From: Calditrichota bacterium
GTDB lineage: Bacteria; Zixibacteria; MSB-5A5; GN15; FEB-12
Direction: 5' to 3'
Length of the DNA: 6,969 bases
Assembly (NCBI GenBank): GCA_008501655.1
Contig: QQUK01000364.1
Coordinates: 1-6,969, forward strand
Of the stretch, positions 1 to 5,336 are shown piece after piece (the first letter of the stretch is position 1; each line of letters begins with the position of its first letter). The position numbers and the translations under genes are program-made. The notes beneath the pieces are model-generated. The model searched no databases and had not been told where the DNA came from. It was given only the letters and a program-made list of their open reading frames with translations.

Positions 1-6
1 AAGTTT

Positions 7-198
7 ATGACCTATTTGTCCGTTCTGTTTACATTCTTTTCCATAGTTGTATATTTTCGGGTATTTCAGGCTGTCCGACAGGGGAAGGAACCTCCAAAGT
101 TTAAAGACAATGCCATTACAAAATATGGAAGAATAGCAATTACAGCCTTATTCGTTCTCTATTTTATCTATAGACTTTTTCTGTTTATGTATGAGTAA
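7..198 (+). CDS. Small two-helix membrane protein, possibly 5'-truncated
   Basis: I do not recognise a named family. The 63-residue reading frame has two hydrophobic stretches, roughly residues 3-22 (rich in L, F, V, Y) and 43-61 (ALFVLYFIYRLFLF). They are separated by a polar, basic linker (about residues 23-42, containing RQGKEPPKFKDN), so a two-pass hairpin in the inner membrane is likely. The frame is open to the first base of the window (the two codons before the ATG are Lys and Phe) and no ribosome binding site can be seen, so the true start may lie upstream and the ATG at 7 may be internal. It ends TAA four bases before the stop of the convergent receiver gene. Conserved-looking charged residues in the linker suggest a real gene rather than a chance frame. 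The function is unknown. Confidence 0.6.
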   Translation: MTYLSVLFTFFSIVVYFRVFQAVRQGKEPPKFKDNAITKYGRIAITALFVLYFIYRLFLFMYE

Positions 199-202
199 TT
201 TT

Positions 203-583
203 TTAGGATTGGGGGACGAGTATAGACTGGATTAACTCAGTCAGCTGGCTTGCCCGATATGGTTTCTGAAGAAAATAGATATGTTCATTAATCTCTTTTG
301 GAACATCATCAGGATTATACGGATTACCACTGGAAACAATTCCCGGGATATCACGGTTTGATTTCCGGATTTCCCGTAAAACATCAAAACCGGATAAATC
401 ATCCATATTGATATCACAAATTACAATATCGATCTGGTCAACTTGAGCATTGAATTTCTCAATACCGGTTCTGCCATTTTCAGCGGTCAGTACTTCATGA
501 CCGCCTTTTTTTAAGATTCGTTCTGCTATTGAGCGAATCATTTCTTCATCATCTATAACTATAATCTTAGCCATAATCTCCAT
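203..583 (-). CDS. Stand-alone response regulator receiver (CheY-like) domain
   Basis: This is a single-domain receiver of a two-component phosphorelay, expected to be cytoplasmic and to accept phosphate from a histidine kinase. In the 126-residue frame the acidic pocket is D11-D12 (IVIDDEE), the phosphoacceptor is D57 (IVICDINM), the switch Ser/Thr position is S85 (VSSG), and the conserved Lys is K107 in a YFLQKPY motif, with F104 or Y103 as the switch aromatic. The receiver fills the whole protein and no DNA-binding or enzymatic output domain follows. Two starts are possible: ATG at 583 (MEIMAK) or ATG at 574 (MAKIIVIDDE). An AGGGAG lies 3 nt before the first and 12 nt before the second, and a GGAG lies 3 nt before the second, so spacing does not decide. 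Family N-termini favour 574. It lies 60 bp downstream of the TSP3 gene on the same strand and may be co-transcribed. No kinase is visible nearby, so the partner and output are unknown. Confidence 0.93.
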   Translation of the reverse strand: MEIMAKIIVIDDEEMIRSIAERILKKGGHEVLTAENGRTGIEKFNAQVDQIDIVICDINMDDLSGFDVLREIRKSNRDIPGIVSSGNPYNPDDVPKEINEHIYFLQKPYRASQLTELIQSILVPQS

Positions 584-607
584 AAACTCCCTGTTTGATT
601 CTTATCG

Positions 608-647
608 GAGAAAAAATGTATTTTATTAGAGAAAAAGGATATTTTAT
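608..647. repeat. Imperfect 19-bp tandem direct repeat between the TSP3 and receiver genes
   Basis: Two copies, 608-626 and 629-647, match at 16 of 19 positions (gagaaaaa-NNN-tattttat). They are spaced 21 bp apart, about two helical turns. The second copy runs into the stop codon of the TSP3 gene (644-646). It may be a simple AT-rich slippage duplication. A role as a protein-binding site upstream of the receiver gene is possible but unsupported. Confidence 0.4.
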
Positions 648-2767
648 GGACAAACAGCAGGAGGTGGTCCGTTTGGTTCTCCAAACATATACTCAACCAG
701 ATGGACAACATCTGATATATCGATATATAAATCACCGGTAATATTAGCTTCATCCATACATAAAGGAGCAGGACCGGAAGCAAACATATAATTCACTAAA
801 TAGACTAAATCTGAAATGTCAATGAGGTCAAGTGGATCAACATCAACATTCCCGCGGATATTTTTACAGCATGATTCGCAGGCGTCGCCTACACCATTAT
901 TAGTGGAATCAGCCTGAGATGGATTAAATATATCAGGGCAGTTATCAACCTGACAGGTATTGGCTGGAAATCCCGGGTCGCCAAATGTATCATTATCTGA
1001 ATCAGTACAGACATCGCATGAATCCCCGATGCCGTCACCGTCAAAATCATTCTGATCTGTATTAGCAATAGCAGGACAATTGTCACACGGATTACCAACA
1101 TCATCGTTATCATCATCAGGGAAAAAGGACACCGAGAAGATTTCAGGGCAATCATCGCAGACATCCCCAAACCGGTCTCCATCAAGATTTGATTGATTTG
1201 GATTATAATGCGCCGGGCAGTTATCACAAATATCTCCGACACCGTCACTATCCATATCTTCCTGAGAAGTATTTACCGAGTCAGGACAATTATCACAGGC
1301 ATCACCGATGCCATCGAAATCGATATCAGCTTGGTTTGTGTTTACCGAATCGGGACAATTATCACAAACATCCCCGATATTGTCTGAATCAATATCAGAT
1401 TGATTGGTATTTACACTGTCAGGACAGTTATCACAAAGATCACCAACAGTATCAGAATCTGTATCTATCTGAGCTTCATTATCAACTGTGGGGCAGTTAT
1501 CGCAGGCATCACCATAAATATCAGTGTCAGAATTGACCTGGTTTGTATTTACCGAATCAGGACAGTTATCACAAACATCACCAACATTATCTGAGTCAAT
1601 ATCAGACTGGTCATTGTTGCTGCTGTCAGGACAATTATCGCAGGCATTTCCCAATGAATCGAGATCATTATTTAGCTGGTCTGTGTTTGCCGTATCAGGG
1701 CAGTTATCACAAACATCACCGACTGTATCGGCATCAATATCCGATTGGTCTATGTTGGTGCTGTCGGGGCAGTTATCACAGGCATTGCCGAGTGAATCTA
1801 AGTCATTATTTAACTGGTCAAAATTAGGTTCAGCAGTACAATTATCACATAAATCACCGACAGCATCGGCATCTAAATCATCCTGATTCACATTTGCTGT
1901 ATCTGGACAGTTATCACAGGCATCACCGATTGTATCGCCGTCTGTATCAGTCTGGTCGGTATTAATCGAGTCAGGACAGTTGTCACAGAGGTCACCGATA
2001 TTATCAGAATCGACATCAGACTGGTTAGTATTGACAATATCAAAACAGTTGTCACAGGAATCGCCGACAAAATCACCGTCAAAATCTTCCTGCAGGAGAT
2101 TGGCATTTTCCGGGCAATTATCACATGTATCCCGCAACCCGTCATGATCCGTATCCATCGTATCATTGATACAATAATCAATGACAAAGCAGTGGGGACC
2201 ATCCCAGCTTGGAGGATTTGTTACAGCACCGGCAGCCGACCAGAGCCAGACGCCACCCGGAGGGAAAAATGAAGAATCAATACAAATTGTTTTCCCAATA
2301 TCAGATTCATATGTTGCCGTACGCACGACAAAAACAGTTTTGGAATAACCGGCTGTTAATCCCGGATTGGTAAATGTCGCCCCGGAAAAACCAATCGTAT
2401 CATTACCAACACCATCTTTGCTGAAATAATTTATTGTAAATACAAGATCGAATATTCCTTGTCCCATTCCGTTAATCGTATCTCCGACAAGGACATCAAA
2501 TGTTGCTCCATCCGGAGAATAGACTTTAAATCCGTTGGCAAGCCCTTTGATATTATCTGATGTTGAGTCTACCGTTAACCTGAAAAAAAAGTCGACCGGT
2601 CCGACTCCAATCGTACTATCAGTTGCATATGGACCTATCGAATCAAGGCTTATGGACCCCTCTGGGAGGGCAGATGATTTTACCGGTAAAAGGAAGTAAA
2701 GTAGAATAAAAAATGTAAAAACAAATCTATACATGTACTGGTAGTTCTTTTTCAAAATTCCCCGCAA
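644..2767 (-). CDS. Secreted thrombospondin type 3 repeat protein with dockerin-like C-terminus
   Basis: This is probably an exported, calcium-stabilised surface or extracellular protein. Residues 1-33 look like a signal peptide: basic K6-K7, a hydrophobic core around residues 14-28, and likely cleavage after SSA33. Residues 34-200 form a beta-rich N-terminal domain ending in CIDSS, PPGG.WLW and SWDGPHCF motifs. Residues 206-632 are Asp-rich TSP3 repeats of the form CDNCPDSxNxxQxDxDxDxxGD, in which paired Cys and regularly spaced Asp bind Ca2+. Residues 633-707 hold two dockerin/F-hand-like repeats (GNVDVDP...IDISDLVYLVNYMF and ANITGD...IDISDVVHLVEYMF), a likely protein-docking or anchoring tail. 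The longest frame begins with TTG at 2767. TTG at 2755 (codon 5, just after GGGGA) and ATG at 2734 (codon 12) are alternatives that keep the hydrophobic core, and no start has an ideally spaced Shine-Dalgarno. Ligand and function are unknown. The domain set resembles Zixibacteria exported proteins (inference). Confidence 0.9.
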   Translation of the reverse strand: MRGILKKNYQYMYRFVFTFFILLYFLLPVKSSALPEGSISLDSIGPYATDSTIGVGPVDFFFRLTVDSTSDNIKGLANGFKVYSPDGATFDVLVGDTINGMGQGIFDLVFTINYFSKDGVGNDTIGFSGATFTNPGLTAGYSKTVFVVRTATYESDIGKTICIDSSFFPPGGVWLWSAAGAVTNPPSWDGPHCFVIDYCINDTMDTDHDGLRDTCDNCPENANLLQEDFDGDFVGDSCDNCFDIVNTNQSDVDSDNIGDLCDNCPDSINTDQTDTDGDTIGDACDNCPDTANVNQDDLDADAVGDLCDNCTAEPNFDQLNNDLDSLGNACDNCPDSTNIDQSDIDADTVGDVCDNCPDTANTDQLNNDLDSLGNACDNCPDSSNNDQSDIDSDNVGDVCDNCPDSVNTNQVNSDTDIYGDACDNCPTVDNEAQIDTDSDTVGDLCDNCPDSVNTNQSDIDSDNIGDVCDNCPDSVNTNQADIDFDGIGDACDNCPDSVNTSQEDMDSDGVGDICDNCPAHYNPNQSNLDGDRFGDVCDDCPEIFSVSFFPDDDNDDVGNPCDNCPAIANTDQNDFDGDGIGDSCDVCTDSDNDTFGDPGFPANTCQVDNCPDIFNPSQADSTNNGVGDACESCCKNIRGNVDVDPLDLIDISDLVYLVNYMFASGPAPLCMDEANITGDLYIDISDVVHLVEYMFGEPNGPPPAVCP
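1018..2125 (-). repeat. 69-bp coding repeat array (16 TSP3 units)
   Basis: Each unit begins at the first Cys of a CDNC motif. Those Cys fall at residues 215, 238, 261, 284, 307, 330, 353, 376, 399, 422, 445, 468, 491, 514, 537, 561 and 584. The step is exactly 23 residues (69 bp) fifteen times and 24 once (537 to 561, where the sequence runs into PDDDNDD). The DNA core TGTGATAACTGTCC recurs with mostly synonymous variation. Less regular Cys/Asp units continue to residue 630. Confidence 0.93.
1541..1816 (-). repeat. 138-bp higher-order tandem duplication inside the TSP3 array
   Basis: Residues 318-363 and 364-409 both begin QLNNDLDSLGNACDNCPDS and match at 39 of 46 positions by my count. By eye the DNA copies (1679-1816 and 1541-1678) are somewhat over three quarters identical. 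No other pair of adjacent units carries the NNDLDSLGNA variant, so this looks like duplication of a two-unit block rather than independent convergence. Confidence 0.8.
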
Positions 2768-2816
2768 AAATGTCGTTTTTAACAGCGCATATCTAATAAG
2801 TAGTATCGGTATTTTT

Positions 2817-2844
2817 AAGATAGTGTAATAGCTTTTTTTGTCAA
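2817..2844 (-). promoter_or_regulatory. Sigma70-like promoter for the TSP3 gene
   Basis: On the minus strand a perfect -35 TTGACA (2839-2844) is followed after 16 bp by TATCTT (2817-2822, 4 of 6 matches to the -10 consensus). Initiation would fall near 2810, giving a leader of about 43-75 nt depending on the start codon. The assignment is by motif only. Confidence 0.5.
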
Positions 2845-2856
2845 TGGATTAAAATA

Positions 2857-2877
2857 TGAGAAATCTGTAAATTCTCA
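2857..2877. promoter_or_regulatory. Dyad TGAGAA-N9-TTCTCA between divergent promoters (possible operator)
   Basis: The perfect 6-bp arms are at 2857-2862 and 2872-2877. The dyad sits almost midway between the two -35 boxes, 12 bp from the minus-strand box and 10 bp from the plus-strand box. That is where an activator or shared regulator would bind. Arms this short can arise by chance in AT-rich DNA. Confidence 0.3.
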
Positions 2878-2887
2878 CTATTGCCGA

Positions 2888-2915
2888 TTGACTTTTCAAA
2901 AATAAATCGTACAAT
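2888..2915 (+). promoter_or_regulatory. Sigma70-like promoter for the amidase-aminotransferase operon
   Basis: TTGACT (2888-2893) and TACAAT (2910-2915) are separated by 16 bp, each matching 5 of 6 consensus bases. Initiation near 2922 would give a leader of about 60 nt before the ATG at 2981. Confidence 0.6.
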
Positions 2916-2980
2916 ACAAAATTAAGAGTTTAAAGGTCTCAACAGGACACAGGATTTCAAAAAATTATTAAATTACTTCT

Positions 2981-3649
2981 ATGAAAATACTGCTTGTACA
3001 AAAAGATATAACTAACGGCGAAATCAAGACAATTCTCGACGATGTTTCGGATTCCGATGCTGATCTGGTTTTGTTTAATGAACTTGCCCCCACCGGTTGT
3101 CTCTACAATGGTGCTGAAGAATCTGATTTCCCTCAGATAAAAGATCTGTCAGAGCTCTGCACCGGACACCCCTTTGAAGTTATGATCGGAACCCCCCGTT
3201 GGGAAAATGGATTAATGTACAATTCATATATCTACTACGGCAAAGATTCTACATTGATTTATGACAAGATAAATCTTTTTGAACCGATGAACGAGCATTT
3301 ACATTATCAACCGGGACAGAGGAGTAATATTTTTGACACTAAATATGGAAAATTCGGGGTCACAATCTGTTATGATGTCCGTTTTCATGCGCTTTTTGAC
3401 GGATTCAAAAAAGCATCGGTCGATTATATCTTAGCTCCGGCAGCATTCCCCAGAGTCCGCATTAACGCATATAAAAAACTTCTCAAAGAACATGCCATTA
3501 ATACCGGCAAACCAGTTATAGCAATCAATGCCGTAGGTGATGATGGTACCAATGAGTTCGGAGGCTCTTCGATGGTTATCGACAATACCGGAAAAATTAT
3601 GGCACAGGCTGATGAAGTCAATGAAACTATTATAGAGGTAGAATTATGA
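2981..3649 (+). CDS. Carbon-nitrogen hydrolase, probable omega-amidase (nitrilase superfamily)
   Basis: This is a cytoplasmic amidase of the nitrilase fold. The Glu-Lys-Cys triad is visible as E34 (LVLFNELAPTG), K96 (YDKINLF) and C130 (GVTICYDVRF). A likely second Glu is E105 in the EHLHYQPG stretch, a pattern also seen in YafV/Nit2-type omega-amidases. At 222 residues it is shorter than the usual 250-280, with a compact stretch between Glu and Lys. The aminotransferase start overlaps its stop (ATGA), so the two are translationally coupled. By analogy with known omega-amidase/transaminase pairs, the likely substrate is 2-oxoglutaramate (or 2-oxosuccinamate), released as the 2-oxoacid plus ammonia. 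The ATG at 2981 gives a normal family N-terminus (MKILLVQKD), but no Shine-Dalgarno lies just upstream. The family is certain. The substrate is inferred from context, and another amidase such as deaminated-glutathione amidase is possible. Confidence 0.9.
   Translation: MKILLVQKDITNGEIKTILDDVSDSDADLVLFNELAPTGCLYNGAEESDFPQIKDLSELCTGHPFEVMIGTPRWENGLMYNSYIYYGKDSTLIYDKINLFEPMNEHLHYQPGQRSNIFDTKYGKFGVTICYDVRFHALFDGFKKASVDYILAPAAFPRVRINAYKKLLKEHAINTGKPVIAINAVGDDGTNEFGGSSMVIDNTGKIMAQADEVNETIIEVEL
3634..3645 (+). promoter_or_regulatory. Shine-Dalgarno of the aminotransferase inside the amidase gene
   Basis: AGAGG (3634-3638) lies 7 nt before the ATG at 3646, within the last codons of the amidase. Together with the ATGA overlap it supports translational coupling and fixes the aminotransferase start. 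Confidence 0.7.
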
Positions 3650-4821
3650 ATCAACAATTACGCGACGTCATCTTCTCAGGTATCGTGACTGTCAGGGATA
3701 AACTGCTCCAGTTAGACAGTCCGCTGAGACTTGAATCAGGGGAACCATCATTTGATACACCAACGCATATTAAGGACGCTATGATAAAGGCGATGCATGA
3801 TAACCATACCCATTATGCCCCCTCGACTGGAATCAAACCGCTCAAAGAAGCTATCTACAAAAAAATAACCGAAAAAAATAACATCAATATTATTGATGAC
3901 AGCAATAAAATCGTCGTTACTAACGGCGGAATGCACGCCCTCTATTGTACCTTCAGAACGATTCTAAACAAAGGGGATGAAGTCATTATTCCCCAGCCTA
4001 ACTGGACAGCAACCGCATGGATTATCGAACTTTCAGGCGGGATTTTGAAAAAAGTTAAATTGAAACCGGAACTTGCCTACCGCTGGGATATTGACGAACT
4101 TGAACAGAATATTTCAAAAAACACAAAAGCAATTCTGATAAACTCACCCCACAACCCTACCGGCGGTGTTTGCACTGCTGATGATTACCGGAAAATTCTG
4201 GCTCTTGCTGAAAAACATAATCTCTACATTGTTTCAGATGAAGCGTATGAAGATATTATATATGATTCAAAACATGTCTCGGCGGCAGCCATAGCTTCGG
4301 AATTTCCAAAAGCTGTGCAGGATAAAGTCATTTCAGCTTTTACATTTTCCAAAAGTTATGCTATGACCGGATGGAGACTTGGCTATATTGTCTGCTCTTC
4401 AAACGAATTTGCCGACCAGATAAAGAAAATGATTCTGTACACCATAAACGGTGTTTCAACCCCGACCCAATACGGCGGGATTGCTGCCCTTGAAGGTCCT
4501 CAGGATGATCTCCATACTATGTGCAACATATACAAACAGCGCCGCGACCTGATTTTTGAAGGTGTCAATGCTACTGAATTTCTGAAATGTGCCACTCCTC
4601 CCGGCGGAGCATTTTATCTGTACGCCAAAGTTACCGATACCTGGGAGGGCTCGGCATGGGATCTGGTCAATTATTTGATAGATAATTACTCGCTCGGTTC
4701 GGTACCGGGAGATATATTTTATGATGATGAAAAATCAATCCGTTTCTCCTACGCCTGTGATACAGCGATGATTGAAAAAGCGGTTGAAAACCTTAAAAAA
4801 CCGGTCAGCACTGCGGTTTAA
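3646..4821 (+). CDS. PLP-dependent class I/II aminotransferase (fold type I)
   Basis: This cytoplasmic enzyme transfers the amino group of an amino acid to a 2-oxo acid through pyridoxal phosphate. Visible motifs are N170-P171-T172-G173 (NSPHNPTGG), D198 with Y201 in the SDEAY motif contacting the cofactor, the Schiff-base Lys K236 in FSKSYAMTGWRLGY (R244 nearby), and R366 (SIRFSYA), the expected alpha-carboxylate ligand. The length of 391 residues is normal for the AspC/kynurenine-glutamine transaminase group. Coupling to an omega-amidase-like gene suggests glutamine, methionine or aromatic amino acids as donor, as in glutamine transaminase K-like (YbdL) and MtnE-type enzymes. That would make it part of the glutaminase II route or of methionine salvage. 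The specificity cannot be read from sequence alone, and a general aspartate or aromatic aminotransferase remains possible. No convincing terminator follows the stop. Confidence 0.94.
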   Translation: MNQQLRDVIFSGIVTVRDKLLQLDSPLRLESGEPSFDTPTHIKDAMIKAMHDNHTHYAPSTGIKPLKEAIYKKITEKNNINIIDDSNKIVVTNGGMHALYCTFRTILNKGDEVIIPQPNWTATAWIIELSGGILKKVKLKPELAYRWDIDELEQNISKNTKAILINSPHNPTGGVCTADDYRKILALAEKHNLYIVSDEAYEDIIYDSKHVSAAAIASEFPKAVQDKVISAFTFSKSYAMTGWRLGYIVCSSNEFADQIKKMILYTINGVSTPTQYGGIAALEGPQDDLHTMCNIYKQRRDLIFEGVNATEFLKCATPPGGAFYLYAKVTDTWEGSAWDLVNYLIDNYSLGSVPGDIFYDDEKSIRFSYACDTAMIEKAVENLKKPVSTAV

Positions 4822-4918
4822 ACAGTAATTCGTTGTTATAAAACAGATTACAAAAATAAAGTCAGTAGCTTTTGAAAATATCATTGTTGCCGATAACTTA
4901 AAATGGAACCAATGCTCT

Positions 4919-4946
4919 TTGACATTGTAATTTTTTTAGAAATAAT
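4919..4946 (+). promoter_or_regulatory. Sigma70-like promoter upstream of the tRNA (distal)
   Basis: A perfect TTGACA (4919-4924) is followed after 16 bp by AATAAT (4941-4946, 5 of 6 matches). Transcription would start near 4953, leaving a leader of about 67 nt to be removed from the tRNA precursor by RNase P. Confidence 0.55.
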
Positions 4947-4970
4947 TGCTAACTTTCTGAGTAAATAGGC

Positions 4971-4999
4971 TTGACGATTAAGAACTTTTGATGTAACTT
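4971..4999 (+). promoter_or_regulatory. Second, weaker promoter candidate close to the tRNA
   Basis: TTGACG (4971-4976) has a good -35, but the -10 at 17 bp is poor (TAACTT, 4994-4999). If active it would start about 13 nt before the mature tRNA 5' end. It may act in tandem with the distal promoter. Confidence 0.35.
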
Positions 5000-5019
5000 C
5001 TTAAACTTGGCTTTGCTAC

Positions 5020-5093
5020 GGGCCCTTAGCTCAGTTGGTTAGAGCAGCTGACTCATAATCAGCGGGTCGCAGGTTCGAGTCCTGCAGGGCCCA
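5020..5093 (+). tRNA. tRNA with CAU anticodon, probably tRNA-Ile2 (AUA decoding)
   Basis: A complete 74-nt cloverleaf is present. The acceptor stem GGGCCCT/AGGGCCC has seven pairs, the D-arm stem is GCTC/GAGC, and the anticodon stem GCTGA/TCAGC closes loop CTCATAA with anticodon CAT at 5054-5056. The variable loop is GGGTC, and the T-arm is GCAGG-TTCGAGT-CCTGC, with discriminator A at 5093. The 3' CCA is not encoded (GAA follows), so it must be added by nucleotidyltransferase. A CAU anticodon fits elongator Met, initiator fMet or Ile2. The fully paired first acceptor pair (G-C) argues against the usual initiator. C4-G69 and C5-G68, together with overall similarity to E. coli ileX (remembered), favour tRNA-Ile2, whose C34 is changed to lysidine by TilS. 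Elongator tRNA-Met is the main alternative. Confidence 0.93.
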
Positions 5094-5248
5094 GAAATTT
5101 TTTTATGAAGCCTTTGGGTATGAGGTACATAAAAAAGAAACAGAGAAGTGGAAATACCCGGATAAGAAATATGATTGTAGAAATGAAGATACTTACGCGA
5201 GATTGTCGATACTCGCATGATATAAAAAAAGCAAACAAAGCAAAATAC

Positions 5249-5290
5249 AAAAACGCATTTGACTGTAACCAAAGTCAAATGCGTTTTTTT
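5249..5290 (+). terminator. Intrinsic terminator hairpin, likely bidirectional
   Basis: A perfect 16-bp inverted repeat (5249-5264 with 5273-5288) encloses an 8-nt loop (GTAACCAA) and ends in a seven-T tract (5284-5290). The left arm is preceded by A-rich sequence, so it could also act on the opposite strand. It lies 155 bp after the tRNA and 46 bp before the zinc-ribbon gene, so it probably ends the tRNA transcript. The stem is AT-rich apart from its central ACGCATTTGACT section. Confidence 0.88.
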
Positions 5291-5324
5291 AATGTAATAA
5301 TTGGTAGTATGTCTATAAATCTTT

Positions 5325-5336
5325 AGGAGGATTTGA
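5325..5336 (+). promoter_or_regulatory. Strong Shine-Dalgarno of the zinc-ribbon gene
   Basis: A complete AGGAGG (5325-5330) lies 6 nt before the ATG at 5337. It is the strongest ribosome binding site in the window and fixes this start. A TATAAA at 5314-5319 is too close to the Shine-Dalgarno to serve as a useful -10. Confidence 0.85.

Larger units (their letters stand above)
4822..5019. other. Intergenic region upstream of the tRNA
   Basis: These 198 bp are very AT-rich and hold no supported gene. The only structure I see is the promoter elements listed for the tRNA. A weak 6-bp inverted repeat (AAACCG/CGGTTT) overlaps the aminotransferase stop but has no T-tract. Confidence 0.6.
5094..5336. 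other. Intergenic region between tRNA and zinc-ribbon gene
   Basis: These 243 bp hold the terminator hairpin and the Shine-Dalgarno listed separately. I see no supported gene in the A-rich 155 bp between the tRNA and the hairpin. No well-formed sigma70 promoter for the downstream operon is evident between the hairpin and the ATG, so the operon may use a weak or non-sigma70 promoter or receive readthrough. Confidence 0.55.

Noticed and set aside
1189..1886. Several overlapping plus-strand open frames opposite the TSP3 array
   Set aside because: They follow the 69-bp repeat (a multiple of three, so stop-free in several frames) and give low-complexity His/Tyr/Gln/Ser-rich translations typical of antisense shadows.
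1018..2125. Possible CRISPR-like regular repeat array
   Set aside because: The repeat is protein-coding with a 69-bp codon-phased period, and the differences are mostly synonymous or conservative, with no constant repeat plus unique spacers.
889..2202. Additional minus-strand frames inside the TSP3 gene
   Set aside because: They are out-of-frame readings of the same repeats, with no start signal or recognisable domain.
3424..3936. Minus-strand frames inside the amidase and aminotransferase genes
   Set aside because: They are antisense to confidently identified coding sequence and have no supporting signals.
4797..4821. Possible terminator (AAACCG/CGGTTT) at the aminotransferase stop
   Set aside because: Only six pairs with a 10-nt loop, overlapping the coding end and lacking a T-tract.
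5039..5278. Minus-strand frames overlapping the tRNA (ending GPCRTRTCDPL)
   Set aside because: The C-terminal part is the well-known spurious translation of the tRNA T-arm. It is not a gene.
5105..5326. A 73-codon plus-strand frame after the tRNA
   Set aside because: It runs through the terminator hairpin, has no Shine-Dalgarno and no family resemblance.
5020..5336. Possible integration site at the tRNA 3' end
   Set aside because: No second copy of the tRNA 3' segment, integrase or mobile gene is present in the window.
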